Assembly (NCBI GenBank): GCA_009930115.1
Contig: RZYY01000017.1
Coordinates: 1 to 34,871 of the forward strand
Direction of reading: 5' to 3'
Length of the DNA: 34,871 nt
DNA from: Sphingobacteriia bacterium
Lineage (GTDB): Bacteria; Bacteroidota; Bacteroidia; Bacteroidales; 4484-276
A program made the position numbers and the translations under genes. Shown piece after piece: positions 1-9,800 of the stretch (position 1 is its first letter; every line of letters begins with the position of its first letter). Below the pieces are notes generated by a model, which worked only from the letters and a program-made list of their open reading frames with translations, was not told the DNA's origin and searched no databases.

Positions 1-767
1 TTATCAAAATAGCAAAAGAAACTCCCTCGGGATAAGCTCCATAAGCTCGAATAACAACAGTAATAACACCGATACCCACACCATAAACGAGCATTCCGCG
101 CGGATTCATGGGCGAAGTAGCATAATCGGTAGCCATAAACACAGCTCCGAAAGCAAATCCTCCTAATAAAAGGTGGTCTAATGGAGATACATTCATTGCA
201 GCGGTAGTTCCGATAAGGTTAAAGATAGCAGCCATAAATGCACCACCAACAAATACTGAAAGAATTGTTTTCCAACTTCCAATACCTGTCCAAATCAGTA
301 TTACTGCACCAAGAAGGATGGCTAAAACAGATGTTTCACCAATTGACCCGGGAATCAGGCCCAGAAACATATCGAATGAAGATAATGAATTTCCAAGAAT
401 ACCTGTCATATGTGCATCAGACGTAGTTGCTGTTGCTACTTGTCCCAGTGGTGTGGCTCCAGAAAATCCGTCAATTATATTTCCTGCACCAAGCCCAAAA
501 GTACTATCGGTACGTACAAATACTTTTTCTCCAGACATTGCAGCCGGATATGCAAAAAATAAAAATGCACGTGTAACAAGAGCTACATTAAAGATGTTAT
601 AACCTGTTCCTCCAAATACTTCCTTTGCAAAAACAACCGCAAATGCTGTAGCAACTGCAATCATCCAAAGAGGTGTGTCGATGGGAACAATCATCGGTAT
701 AAGCATACCTGAAACAAGGAATCCTTCCTGTATTTCGTGTCCTTTAACCTGGGCAATGGCAAATTCG
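1..767 (-). other. nqrB: Domain segment: NqrB C-terminal part (RnfD/NqrB family), including the SGAT flavinylation motif; continues beyond the window
   Basis: Translation ...EGFLVSGMLIPMIVPIDTPLWMIAVATAFAVVFAKEVFGGTGYN...DGFSGATPLGQ...MATDYATSPMNPRGMLVYGVGIGVITVVIRAYGAYPEGVSFAIL. Confidence 0.88.
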
Positions 768-1615
768 ATGCCATTTGAAGTCAGGTATCTTTCGGTGCTT
801 CCCGGAAAGCCCCAAATCATGGCGTAATCATTTCTATCGTAGCCTTTGAGCGAAATGGGCAGGTGATGTCTTGGCCTGAGTGGGATGTTTTCTTCGGAGT
901 ATTCGGCCGGTGTTCCGTCGGGAGCAGTATAAATCCTCAAAACAGCAAAATCGCCGGTATGCCGCGGCCACATCCAGTTGTCGGTATCGCCGCCGTATTT
1001 CCCGATGGAGGAGGGCGGAGCGCCAACCAGACGGACATCTTTATATGTTTCATAAACAAACAGATAGTACTCACTGCCATTGTAAAAGCTTTTGACGATA
1101 GCATCGTATTTGCCCTCTTCGGATGCTTCGTCACGGATGGGATTCGTTATTTCACGCACTTTGGCGCTTCGCTCTTCAGCAGTCATATCCTCGGTTAGTT
1201 CCGACATCACCACTTCTGTAAGGTCTTCCATCCTAACAAGTATTGAGGCGGTAATTCCGGGATTCGACAACTCTTCCTTCAGGCTCATAGCCCAGAAACC
1301 GTCGGTTAGGTAGTCGTTTTGGATTGAGCTGTGGTTTTGGATAATGTCGTAGGCGCAATGGTGATTGGTAAAAATAAGCCCTTTGTCAGATACAATTTCA
1401 CCGGTGCATCCTCTCCCAAAAATGATGATTGCATCTTTCAGACTTGAATGGTTGATGCTGTAAATTTCTTCGGCAGTGAGCTTCAGTCCTTTTTCCTGCA
1501 TGTCGGAATAGTTAAGCCGCTCGATGAAAAGAGGCAGCCACATTCCTTCATCAGCTTTAGCCGAAAAGCTGATAGTTAAGAACAGTAATACAATAATGAA
1601 ATGTACTTTTTTCAT
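1..1615 (-). CDS. Chimeric ORF open at left edge: S46 dipeptidyl-peptidase N-terminal region joined in frame to Na+-translocating NADH:quinone reductase subunit B (NqrB) C-terminal region
   Basis: Hand translation from ATG at 1613-1615 (MKKVHFIIVLLFLTISFSAKADEGMWLPLFIERLN...) stays open to position 1. The N-part has S46 hallmarks (IIFGRGCTGEIVSDKGLIFTNHHCAYDIIQ, YKDVRLVGAPPSSIGKYGGDTDNWMWPRHTGDF, GFPGSTERYLTS). The C-part has NqrB hallmarks (GHEIQEGFLVSGMLIPMIVPIDTPLWM, AKEVFGGTGYNIFNVALVTRAFLFFAYPAAMSG, DGFSGATPLG). Absent from the ORF track because it has no stop inside the window. Confidence 0.88.
   Translation of the reverse strand, partial: MKKVHFIIVLLFLTISFSAKADEGMWLPLFIERLNYSDMQEKGLKLTAEEIYSINHSSLKDAIIIFGRGCTGEIVSDKGLIFTNHHCAYDIIQNHSSIQNDYLTDGFWAMSLKEELSNPGITASILVRMEDLTEVVMSELTEDMTAEERSAKVREITNPIRDEASEEGKYDAIVKSFYNGSEYYLFVYETYKDVRLVGAPPSSIGKYGGDTDNWMWPRHTGDFAVLRIYTAPDGTPAEYSEENIPLRPRHHLPISLKGYDRNDYAMIWGFPGSTERYLTSNGIEFAIAQVKGHEIQEGFLVSGMLIPMIVPIDTPLWMIAVATAFAVVFAKEVFGGTGYNIFNVALVTRAFLFFAYPAAMSGEKVFVRTDSTFGLGAGNIIDGFSGATPLGQVATATTSDAHMTGILGNSLSSFDMFLGLIPGSIGETSVLAILLGAVILIWTGIGSWKTILSVFVGGAFMAAIFNLIGTTAAMNVSPLDHLLLGGFAFGAVFMATDYATSPMNPRGMLVYGVGIGVITVVIRAYGAYPEGVSFAILI
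768..1615 (-). other. Domain segment: S46 peptidase N-terminal part with signal peptide (about 283 aa). Contains the His motif TNHHC and the WPRHTGDF region, lacks the C-terminal half that carries the catalytic Ser
   Basis: Motif recognition of the S46 (DPP7/DPP11) family; an N-terminal signal peptide is visible. Confidence 0.85.
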
Positions 1616-1638
1616 GATTAAAAATTTATTTGAGTAGA

Positions 1639-2730
1639 TTAAATGAATTTTTCTCCTTTTTTTGCCTTAATGTCGCTGACGAATTTTCGAATTTCCTGTT
1701 CATCGTTTTTCCGGCAGATCAGCAGTGCATTGTCTTCTTCAACCACAATGTAATCATCAAGACCCTGCAAAACCACTAATTTTCCTTTTGGCATATTGAC
1801 CAGGCAATTGTTTGTATCGTAAAGCATTACATCGTCGCCAACCACTGCATTGTTGTTTTCATCCTTTTGGCGGGTATCATACAGAGAGCCCCATGTCCCC
1901 AGGTCTGACCAGTCAAAATCGGCGGAAAGTACATAAACATTGGTGGCTTTTTCCATGATCCCATAGTCAATGGAAATTTTTCGGCAACCGGCGTAGATAT
2001 CATTGATAAAGGCTTTTTCACTGTCGGTGTTGTATAATCCGATACCTTCTTTAAAGAGGTCATTAATATCGTCAAGATACTCTTCAAAAGCCTCAGTAAT
2101 TGTTTTCAGGGACCAGATAAAAATTCCGGCATTCCATAGAAAGTCGCCGCTGGCAATGAATTTTTCTGCCAGTTCATGATTAGGTTTTTCGGTAAAGGTT
2201 TTCACTTTACGCAGATGATGACTATTGGTGTCAATGATGGTTTCGTCGAACTGGATATATCCATATCCTGTATCAGGCCTTGTTGGCCTGATTCCCAATG
2301 TAATAAGCCAAGGGTTTTCAGCTGCGAATTTCAATGCGACATTTATGTTATCGGCAAAAAGATCCTCGTCCATAATAAGATGATCGGAGGGTGCTACAAC
2401 AATGTTTGCTTCAGGATTAACCGACAATATTTTATAATTGGCATACGCAATACACGGAGCAGTATTACGCATGGCAGGTTCGAGCAGAATGTTGTTCACG
2501 GGCAGATGTGGTAATTGATGTTTTACCTGATTGGCATATATTTCGTTGGTAACAATGTAAATGTTTTCTTTTGGGCAAATTCTTTCAAAACGCCTGAAGG
2601 TTCTTTGAATGAGCGTTTCTCCGGTACCAAGAATATCAATGAACTGCTTTGGACGGGTGGTACGGCTCATCGGCCAGAACCGGGCACCAATTCCTCCGGC
2701 CATGATGACACAGTAATTATTTTTGTTCAT
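1639..2730 (-). CDS. manC: Mannose-1-phosphate guanylyltransferase
   Basis: 363 aa; nucleotidyltransferase signature MAGGIGARFWPMSRTTRPKQF, EPAMRNTAPCIAYA, FTEKPNHELAEKFI, WNAGIFIW, FDWSDLGTWGSL. Confidence 0.92.
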   Translation of the reverse strand: MNKNNYCVIMAGGIGARFWPMSRTTRPKQFIDILGTGETLIQRTFRRFERICPKENIYIVTNEIYANQVKHQLPHLPVNNILLEPAMRNTAPCIAYANYKILSVNPEANIVVAPSDHLIMDEDLFADNINVALKFAAENPWLITLGIRPTRPDTGYGYIQFDETIIDTNSHHLRKVKTFTEKPNHELAEKFIASGDFLWNAGIFIWSLKTITEAFEEYLDDINDLFKEGIGLYNTDSEKAFINDIYAGCRKISIDYGIMEKATNVYVLSADFDWSDLGTWGSLYDTRQKDENNNAVVGDDVMLYDTNNCLVNMPKGKLVVLQGLDDYIVVEEDNALLICRKNDEQEIRKFVSDIKAKKGEKFI

Positions 2731-2844
2731 TACATTGATTTTTAGAAATTTATGTTTGAATTTTTATTTTTGCTTCCCTGAAAAATACATTGTTGATCTG
2801 AAAATAATTTCCGGCAAATTTATGAAAATGAAATGGTTCAACCA

Positions 2845-3453
2845 CTAATCTGACAGGTAAACTTCGGCCAGTGGATTGAAGATGTAATTTCGGTTGTTGT
2901 CGAGTGAACGACAGATATAGTTTTTCCGGCGCCTGCCAAGCTTCTGAAATCGTCGTCCATCAGCAAGACAAAACAGGGTATTTTCAGGAATTGTTTCTAA
3001 CAGAATACTGTTGTTTTTCGGATCGTATTTTCTGAGTATTCTGGCCAGATTTGTATCAGCTGAAGCAGCTGCATAAAGCGGGGCATTTTCTGGCTGAAGC
3101 TGTTCGAGGATATCCATTGGGAAAAAATCGGTGCTTAAAAATGGTTTTTGCAGGTTTTTTAAAGCAGCTTTCCATTCGGTACCATGCGGAGAAACGCGAT
3201 TGCGGTATTTGATCCAAACAAGATGATGAGCAAGTTCGTGAAGAAAGGTGAGTAGAAAACTGTATGGATTGAGATTGTAATTCAGGCTAATACGCGGGTA
3301 ATTGCCATTCAAACCAGGTCTGTAATCACCCAGTTTGGTTCGACGCTGCCTGGTAATCACCAATTGTACCTTGTGATTTACAATCAGTTGGTAAACAGGT
3401 TCGACTGCTTTTTCAGAAAAATATTGCCTTAGTTTTTCGTAATCTTTTTCCAA
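2845..3453 (-). CDS. SprT-like domain zinc metallopeptidase family protein
   Basis: 202 aa; HExxH-type motif FLHELAHHLVW followed by HGTEWKAAL, typical of the SprT-like fold. Confidence 0.8.
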   Translation of the reverse strand: MEKDYEKLRQYFSEKAVEPVYQLIVNHKVQLVITRQRRTKLGDYRPGLNGNYPRISLNYNLNPYSFLLTFLHELAHHLVWIKYRNRVSPHGTEWKAALKNLQKPFLSTDFFPMDILEQLQPENAPLYAAASADTNLARILRKYDPKNNSILLETIPENTLFCLADGRRFQKLGRRRKNYICRSLDNNRNYIFNPLAEVYLSD

Positions 3454-3490
3454 GTTTTTGATTGATTTATTGCTTTACAGCTACAATTTT

Positions 3491-3685
3491 TTAAAAACCT
3501 GTTTTGACTGTATAGCTGAAAAAAGAACTATTTGTAACTATTTGTTTTTGTGATGCCATACTCCATCTGGGGCAGTCGCATTTTTTACGGTTTGTACTTC
3601 GGTGTGAAGTGCTGCAGGAAATAGCCATCAGCATTGAAGCCATAATGATAAGATGAAAAGTCAGTCTGACAGATAGTTTTTTCAT
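3491..3685 (-). CDS. Small putative lipoprotein/exported protein
   Basis: 64 aa; hydrophobic N-terminus ending MLMAISCSTSHR, then a KKCDCPRWS motif. Weak, atypical lipobox. Confidence 0.45.
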   Translation of the reverse strand: MKKLSVRLTFHLIIMASMLMAISCSTSHRSTNRKKCDCPRWSMASQKQIVTNSSFFSYTVKTGF

Positions 3686-3694
3686 GATAGAGAT

Positions 3695-4417
3695 TTAAGA
3701 AAGTATTTCTTTCAACACAAGATGCGATTTCACTTCACCAAAACCGGGAATGTGCAATCTGTAATAGTCAATTAATTTCACGAGCATTTCATTACGTGAG
3801 TCAGCATTTGGAAACAACAGGCTATTATGTAAAGAATCGGAAATCATAATGCTTAATTTCTGGCTGAGTGATGGTATAAGAAAATTATTATGCAAAGGTT
3901 GCTGGCTGGTGAATAGGCCTTCCTGCAAATCAAAAAATTGGTTGAAGGGTGAAAAATTATTCATTGGTCCAAATCCAAGTAACCGGCTCAGTTCGGTGAG
4001 GAAATACAAATGATGGTTTTCGAAAAAATTTTCTGCCAGGTCTAAAGTTGTGAGTGCATTCAAAAGGAAGTGAAACAAAGCTTTATCAGGTTCTTCACTG
4101 TGAATTGAGCGGTACATGATATCATTCATAAAGAGAGCAATGCTGCTTTTTTTCATATCAAACAGCAATGACTGGTAGGGATGGATATGCTCGATTTCAC
4201 GTATATTCTGTAAACCTTCTTTTTCTTTTTCGTAAACCACTAAATGAAGTATGGAAAACGGTTGTAAAGCACTTTTCAGAGAGGTATTTTTTTTGGAAGA
4301 AAAACCCCGGATCATGTATGACCTCAACCCAAATTCTTCGGTGAAAATTTTTGTAATCCGGCTATGGTCAGTATATCTGATTGTTTTAAAAACAATCCCA
4401 CGGGTTTTACAGATCAT
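3695..4417 (-). CDS. recO: DNA repair protein RecO
   Basis: Translation from internal Met (MICKTRGIVFKTIRYTDHSRITKIFTEEFGLRSYMIRGFSSKKN...) matches RecO OB-fold architecture. The track ORF starts at 4510, but that extension overlaps the neighbouring gene by 74 nt; a start at 4417 removes the overlap. Confidence 0.85.
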   Translation of the reverse strand: MICKTRGIVFKTIRYTDHSRITKIFTEEFGLRSYMIRGFSSKKNTSLKSALQPFSILHLVVYEKEKEGLQNIREIEHIHPYQSLLFDMKKSSIALFMNDIMYRSIHSEEPDKALFHFLLNALTTLDLAENFFENHHLYFLTELSRLLGFGPMNNFSPFNQFFDLQEGLFTSQQPLHNNFLIPSLSQKLSIMISDSLHNSLLFPNADSRNEMLVKLIDYYRLHIPGFGEVKSHLVLKEILS

Positions 4418-4436
4418 GATCAGGCTGGCACAACGA

Positions 4437-6779
4437 TTAATTGATAAAAAGAATCTTGGTAACCATTTTTTCCTGACCCAGATCGTCAGTAACAAACACC
4501 ATGTAAACACCAGTAGCAGCTTTCTTCCCGTTCATGTTTTTTCCATTCCAGATGGCCTGTCCGCCTTCAGCGATTGTTGAATAGATCAGGGTTCCGCTCA
4601 CGTCGGTGATTTTAACATCTGCTTTGTTCACAAGACCGCTGATTGCAATAGTACCATTATAGCCCTCTCTTACAGGATTTGGATATGCCACTACGTCAGA
4701 ATTTGTAGGTTTGGGTCCGGTTGCGGTACTTTTGTAAGAAATAATTCCACGGTCGGTAGCAAAAAATACTTCGCCATTCTTGTGATTGATAGCGATGTCG
4801 ATAATAAGATTTGAAAATAAAGGGCTGTTTTCTTCGGTGAAATGGTGAATCTGTTCTGTTCCGTTGGCGGAGATCAGAAATATGCCCGCACGTTCAGTTC
4901 CAATCCATTTACGGTTGGCTCCGTCCACAGCAATAGATGTAACTACCTCCGATTCGAACAGGTATTGTACATATCCGCCGACTTCAACTAAAATTCGTTG
5001 CGCGTCGAAATTCTCACCGCTAAAAACACTGCCTGGTGAATAAATCACAGCAATGCCCTGGTCAGAACCAATCCACAGGTGGCCATCAAGGTCTTCAGCA
5101 AGACTGTAGATCATGTTACCCGGAAGATTACCATTCCCGGGTGCGGTGGTTATCTGCCTGACCTGGTCATCCGAGGTATCATCGAGGGTGTTATTGTCAG
5201 TAAAAACAACCAGTTTGCGATCAGCCGTGTTGTCGGCTCTAACCATAATCCATTTCTGATTGTAACGGTCGATAATCATTCTTGAAGCATCAATGCTGGT
5301 GCCGGCAGATCCAAGTGAATAATTTTTCCATTCCCCATCAGGTTTTTTAACGGAAAGCAGATTTGGAGCACCTGAATTGACCACCCACAAATTTCCACTA
5401 TTGTCAAAAGCAATACCGGAAACAGCCACGTAATTGGCAGTAGGCCAGATTTGCAGTGAGCTGTTATGGTCGCTGTAAACGTTAGTTACTTCACCATCAA
5501 AAAGCTCAATAACTCCTTCCATCCAGGTACCTATAAAAACCTGACGACTATCCTGCGGATTAACTGCTATACATGTCATATCACTTATGGTATCGAAGGC
5601 ATGAAAACCAGTACTGCTGTTGTATGTATTCCATGTATTGTCAATAAAAGAATAAACACCATCAGCAATGTACATTTTCCCCCAGGTTGTAGTACGTCCA
5701 CCAGATGCCACCCACAGCTTTTCTTCATTTAAAGACATGTTAAATGTGCGCTGCGAGAGCGGGCCATTTGGTGTGATAACGAAGGTGTTATCTGATCCGT
5801 TGGTTGCTACCAGACCGTATCTGTTGTCAGCAATCCAAACCATGTTTTCATCATCAATCCAGGCATCCCGCGATTGCAGGGCAACATTCCCCGGATTATC
5901 AATAATTGCAGTTTCCTGATAATTGCTGTTGATGATATGCAGCCCAAACTCACTGACTATCACCAATTGGTTATTTGAAGCAATAATACGATATTTTGCC
6001 TGATTTGTACTTCCTGGCATAATACCCCATTGCTGGTTTTCAAAATCGTACATAAATAATGTGTCGCGCAGCCATCCTTCGTTGCTGTTATTAACCAGTA
6101 AACGGTTTTCGAAATAACAAACAGCATTGAATCTGCCCTCTGGATGTAATCGCTGATCTTTGCTCCATGAATTGAAATCTGCAAGGTTGGGACTTAACAG
6201 GGCTGCTTTGTAAATCCCGGTGCTTGTAGCTGCATAAATAGAATCATTGCTGAAAGTTATGTCCAGCACATTTACCTGACTGCCGTTCTCACCAATGTAA
6301 TAAGTTGACTCTGGAAATTCTTCATTATCAATGTCGAGAACAACAATTCCAAAACCGCAGGAAAGATAAGCATAATTGTCGCGCAGCGAAATATTGTTGA
6401 TGGTTTTATTTCCCATAATCTGCCTGTGTTTGATGTCCGGAATGTTAATTACCTGCCCGTTTTTGATAAGGTCAATATTAGTATTGGTATAGGCAATCAC
6501 AAGAGTTTTGAAAGCTTCACTATAAACCATTGCACTGATGCCAACGTCGGAGAGGCCGTTAACTTTCGAAATTCGATTAATACTTTTTTCATTTTTGTTG
6601 AATGAAAAAAGGCTGTAAGTAGTAGCACAAAAAACGTTCTCGCCATCATCGGCAACACGTAAAGCACGATTGTATGGAAGATGATCCCTCCATTCCCCAA
6701 TAGCTATCTGGGCATTGCCGGATGACATAAGCAGTATGACAAGTGAACTGATAAGTAAAAGGCTGATGTGTGTTCTCAT
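4437..6779 (-). CDS. porZ: PorZ-like T9SS beta-propeller protein with C-terminal sorting-like domain
   Basis: 780 aa; signal peptide, IGEWRDHLPYNRALRVADDGENVFCATTYSLFSFN, SKVNGLSDVGISAM, repeated propeller blades (LWIGSDQGIAVI), C-terminal domain with YPNPVREGYNGTIAISG...ATGVYMVFV...KILFIN; adjacent to recO. Confidence 0.78.
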   Translation of the reverse strand: MRTHISLLLISSLVILLMSSGNAQIAIGEWRDHLPYNRALRVADDGENVFCATTYSLFSFNKNEKSINRISKVNGLSDVGISAMVYSEAFKTLVIAYTNTNIDLIKNGQVINIPDIKHRQIMGNKTINNISLRDNYAYLSCGFGIVVLDIDNEEFPESTYYIGENGSQVNVLDITFSNDSIYAATSTGIYKAALLSPNLADFNSWSKDQRLHPEGRFNAVCYFENRLLVNNSNEGWLRDTLFMYDFENQQWGIMPGSTNQAKYRIIASNNQLVIVSEFGLHIINSNYQETAIIDNPGNVALQSRDAWIDDENMVWIADNRYGLVATNGSDNTFVITPNGPLSQRTFNMSLNEEKLWVASGGRTTTWGKMYIADGVYSFIDNTWNTYNSSTGFHAFDTISDMTCIAVNPQDSRQVFIGTWMEGVIELFDGEVTNVYSDHNSSLQIWPTANYVAVSGIAFDNSGNLWVVNSGAPNLLSVKKPDGEWKNYSLGSAGTSIDASRMIIDRYNQKWIMVRADNTADRKLVVFTDNNTLDDTSDDQVRQITTAPGNGNLPGNMIYSLAEDLDGHLWIGSDQGIAVIYSPGSVFSGENFDAQRILVEVGGYVQYLFESEVVTSIAVDGANRKWIGTERAGIFLISANGTEQIHHFTEENSPLFSNLIIDIAINHKNGEVFFATDRGIISYKSTATGPKPTNSDVVAYPNPVREGYNGTIAISGLVNKADVKITDVSGTLIYSTIAEGGQAIWNGKNMNGKKAATGVYMVFVTDDLGQEKMVTKILFIN

Positions 6780-6853
6780 AATAATTGTAGCAAAAAAATA
6801 TATCCTTAAAACTGAAATTTACGCTGAATATTGCCATTCAGGCTAGGACTCAA

Positions 6854-9800
6854 TTAATCAGTATCAGTACCTTCAGAAGCTGTAGATTTTATTCTCTGAT
6901 TGTTTACGGATGCCAGCACAAGAATGAGAATCACAGTGAAAACAGAATAATAAACAACCATAGGAACAGGAACAGGATCACCACCTGCATAAGAGTGAAG
7001 ACCAGCAAGGTAGTAGTTGACCCCAAAATAGGTCATCATAACTGAGGAAAAGGCAACAACGGACAGTGCGTTGAAAAGGTAAAGGCTTTTCAGGCCTGGG
7101 ATATAACCAACATGCAGAACGATGGTATAAACAATGATGGTTACCAATGACCAGGTTTCTTTTGGGTCCCATCCCCAGTAACGCCCCCACGATTCATTGG
7201 CCCATATTCCTCCCAGAAATGATCCGATTGTAAGCATATACAAACCTACAGTCATTGCCATTTCACTGGTTAAGGTAATCTCTTTTATAGTGATACTGAA
7301 ACGTTTGTGATTATTTTTAGTTTGAAAAATCATTATTATCAGGTTAATGATGCCCAGTATCATTACCAATCCCAGAAATCCATAACTGGCAGTAATTACC
7401 CCGACATGCACTGTAAGCCAGACAGATTTGAGCACCGGCACAAGATTGGTTATTTCAGGATTCATCCAGTTGAGGTGTGCGACAAAAAGTGTAAGAGAAG
7501 CCAGTATTGAAGTAGCGGCGAGTGCAACATTCGATTTTCTGACAAAAAGAAAACCTGCCATCATTGTTGCCCAAGCAATATAAATCATTGACTCGTAACC
7601 ATTACTCATAGGTGCATGCCCCGAAATATACCAGCGTGCGATCAGACCAAGTGTGTGGAATACAAAAAACAGAAGCAAAACACTGTTTATTAATTTTTTT
7701 ACCAGTCCGATACGAAATCCGGGGTTAACCAAATTGACAAACAAAATTACTAACAGTATCAAACCTGTCAGGCCATAATACCTGAAGAGCCTTTCAAAAA
7801 TCCCGGCTTTATTGTATAAAATCTCAATATTTTGCTTTGATTCCGGCATTATTATACCAGCTGCATATTTTTGTTGAAACATTCCGATGGCTTCAAGAAA
7901 TTCGTCAGCCTCATCGTATTTTTCTGTCCGGATGGCTGTCTCAAGAGATTCAAGATAAACAGGAATTATATTTTTTACAAAATTGCTGTCTTCTTCAGGA
8001 AATCCTGAAACAGACTCATTGCTGATATACCACCTTGCTGACGGATTGTTGATATCGGGGAAGAGTTTAAGATAATTGCCATTCATTAGCATGAAGAAAA
8101 TATTCAATCTTTCGTCAACACTTATAACATCTTTGTCAAACTGGTTTTGTTCGAAAGGGTTCTTACGATAAGCCTGTTCAATATAGTTACTGAGTAAATA
8201 CTCACCCTGATTGGCCGGATTGAAAAAATCGGAGAAAGCGGCCGTACTTCCGCTAATATTTATCACATTGCGGAGTTCTTTGTTTTTTATTTTTATTATC
8301 GGAATTTTCTGCCATTTTTCAGGATTGACCATAATTCCAAGAATTATCTGGTCAGGATTCATACCTAAAAATCTGGTTTTGCCTGAAATTTTTCTGAGAA
8401 TCTTGCTGTTCAGCGAATTCATGGGTTCAAGTCTGTCAGTAATTCCGAGTACAATCAGCCGGCCAAATTTGTCAGCATGGTCTTTCTTAACAAAATTCGT
8501 CTCAGTTACAATATCCGATTCTGTTGATGGTGTGGTTGCTGTTACTCCTTTTGATATCATTGCCAGCAGGATTGCCACACCTAAAAAAGCCTTTTGTTTA
8601 CGAATTTTTCCAAGTTCCTTTATCAAAGTATTGAACCGCGAATTTTTGGAAAGAAGCAACAGTATCATTGCCAGTGTCATCATGCCATATCCTGAATAGG
8701 TAACAAATGTTCCCGGAGCATCATGATTTACCGAAAGAATGGTTCCTTTTTCATCAGTATCATATGATGATTGATAGAAGCGATAACCACGGTGGGTCAA
8801 AATATGGTTCATGTAGATACTGAAATCCCTGGTCATATTTTTTTCTTTATCACTCAGGGTTATTTCACTTTTGTAAGATGACGGACTGTTTGATCCGGGA
8901 TAACGATCCAGAATAAAATCATTCAGATACAAACTGAATGGAAGCTTAATCGGTATGGAGCCAAACGAAAGCCATAGATTCCCCCCATCAAGATTTCTTA
9001 CCATCGTTTTTTCGCCGACAGCTCCCCGCTTTCCCCAAACAGCGATTTTCTTTGTTTTCTGGTTGTGCTCAATTTGCAATAATACTGCATCAAGACCTGA
9101 TCCATCGGAGGGATTTCTGGCTGGTACCGGGTAAATTGCGCCATTTGGTTCAAAATCCTGAAGTACCAGTTTAATATTTTCAATGGTATAAAATTTCATG
9201 GATTCAAATGGAAAGATACTCCCAGCTTTCAGCGAGTCTGTTTGCTGACTTCCCATGGAAGACAGATAAATATCTTTTGTAGCAGAAGCAAACAAACGTC
9301 CGTTTTCAATACTCAAACTTATTCCTGGTTTGTTGCCTAATTCGCAAAAAGCAATAAAAACATCTTCGACCTGAACCGAATCGCCTTGTCTGAGCATAAG
9401 TGTTTCGCGGCTTGTATTGGTCAATGCAAATAAGGAAATAATAGGTTCTCCATCGTCAACAGCTGTTAATGCAGCACTTGCATCAGGAACGAAAGCAAGT
9501 GTTTTGATATTTATTTTGTCTTTCCCTTTTTTTAATTTGAGATCAGATGCCTGCCAGCCTGCAGAAGAAAGCAGGACTTTTTGGTGAAGGATTTCACTAT
9601 TACCGTGATTATTCCATTCAACGGTAATATAGGTGGCATCCGAGAGCATTACATCTGAAGACTCGCCTTCACGTATGTGCATTGTTCCTTCATAACCAAT
9701 AAAGCGTGTGATGGCAGCACCAACTAAAATAATAACAAAGGAGACATGCATCAGGAAAGTCAGATATCTTTTCCGTTTCCATAGTTTGTGTTCAAACAGG

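Noticed and set aside
238-1313. Plus-strand ORFs at 238..426, 318..602, 863..1198, 880..1095 and 1092..1313
   Set aside because: They lie antisense to the clearly coding S46/NqrB minus-strand frame and show no recognisable protein motifs.
4437-6779. Propeller protein as another hybrid two-component sensor
   Set aside because: It has no histidine kinase or receiver domain; it ends in a sorting-like domain and fits PorZ better.
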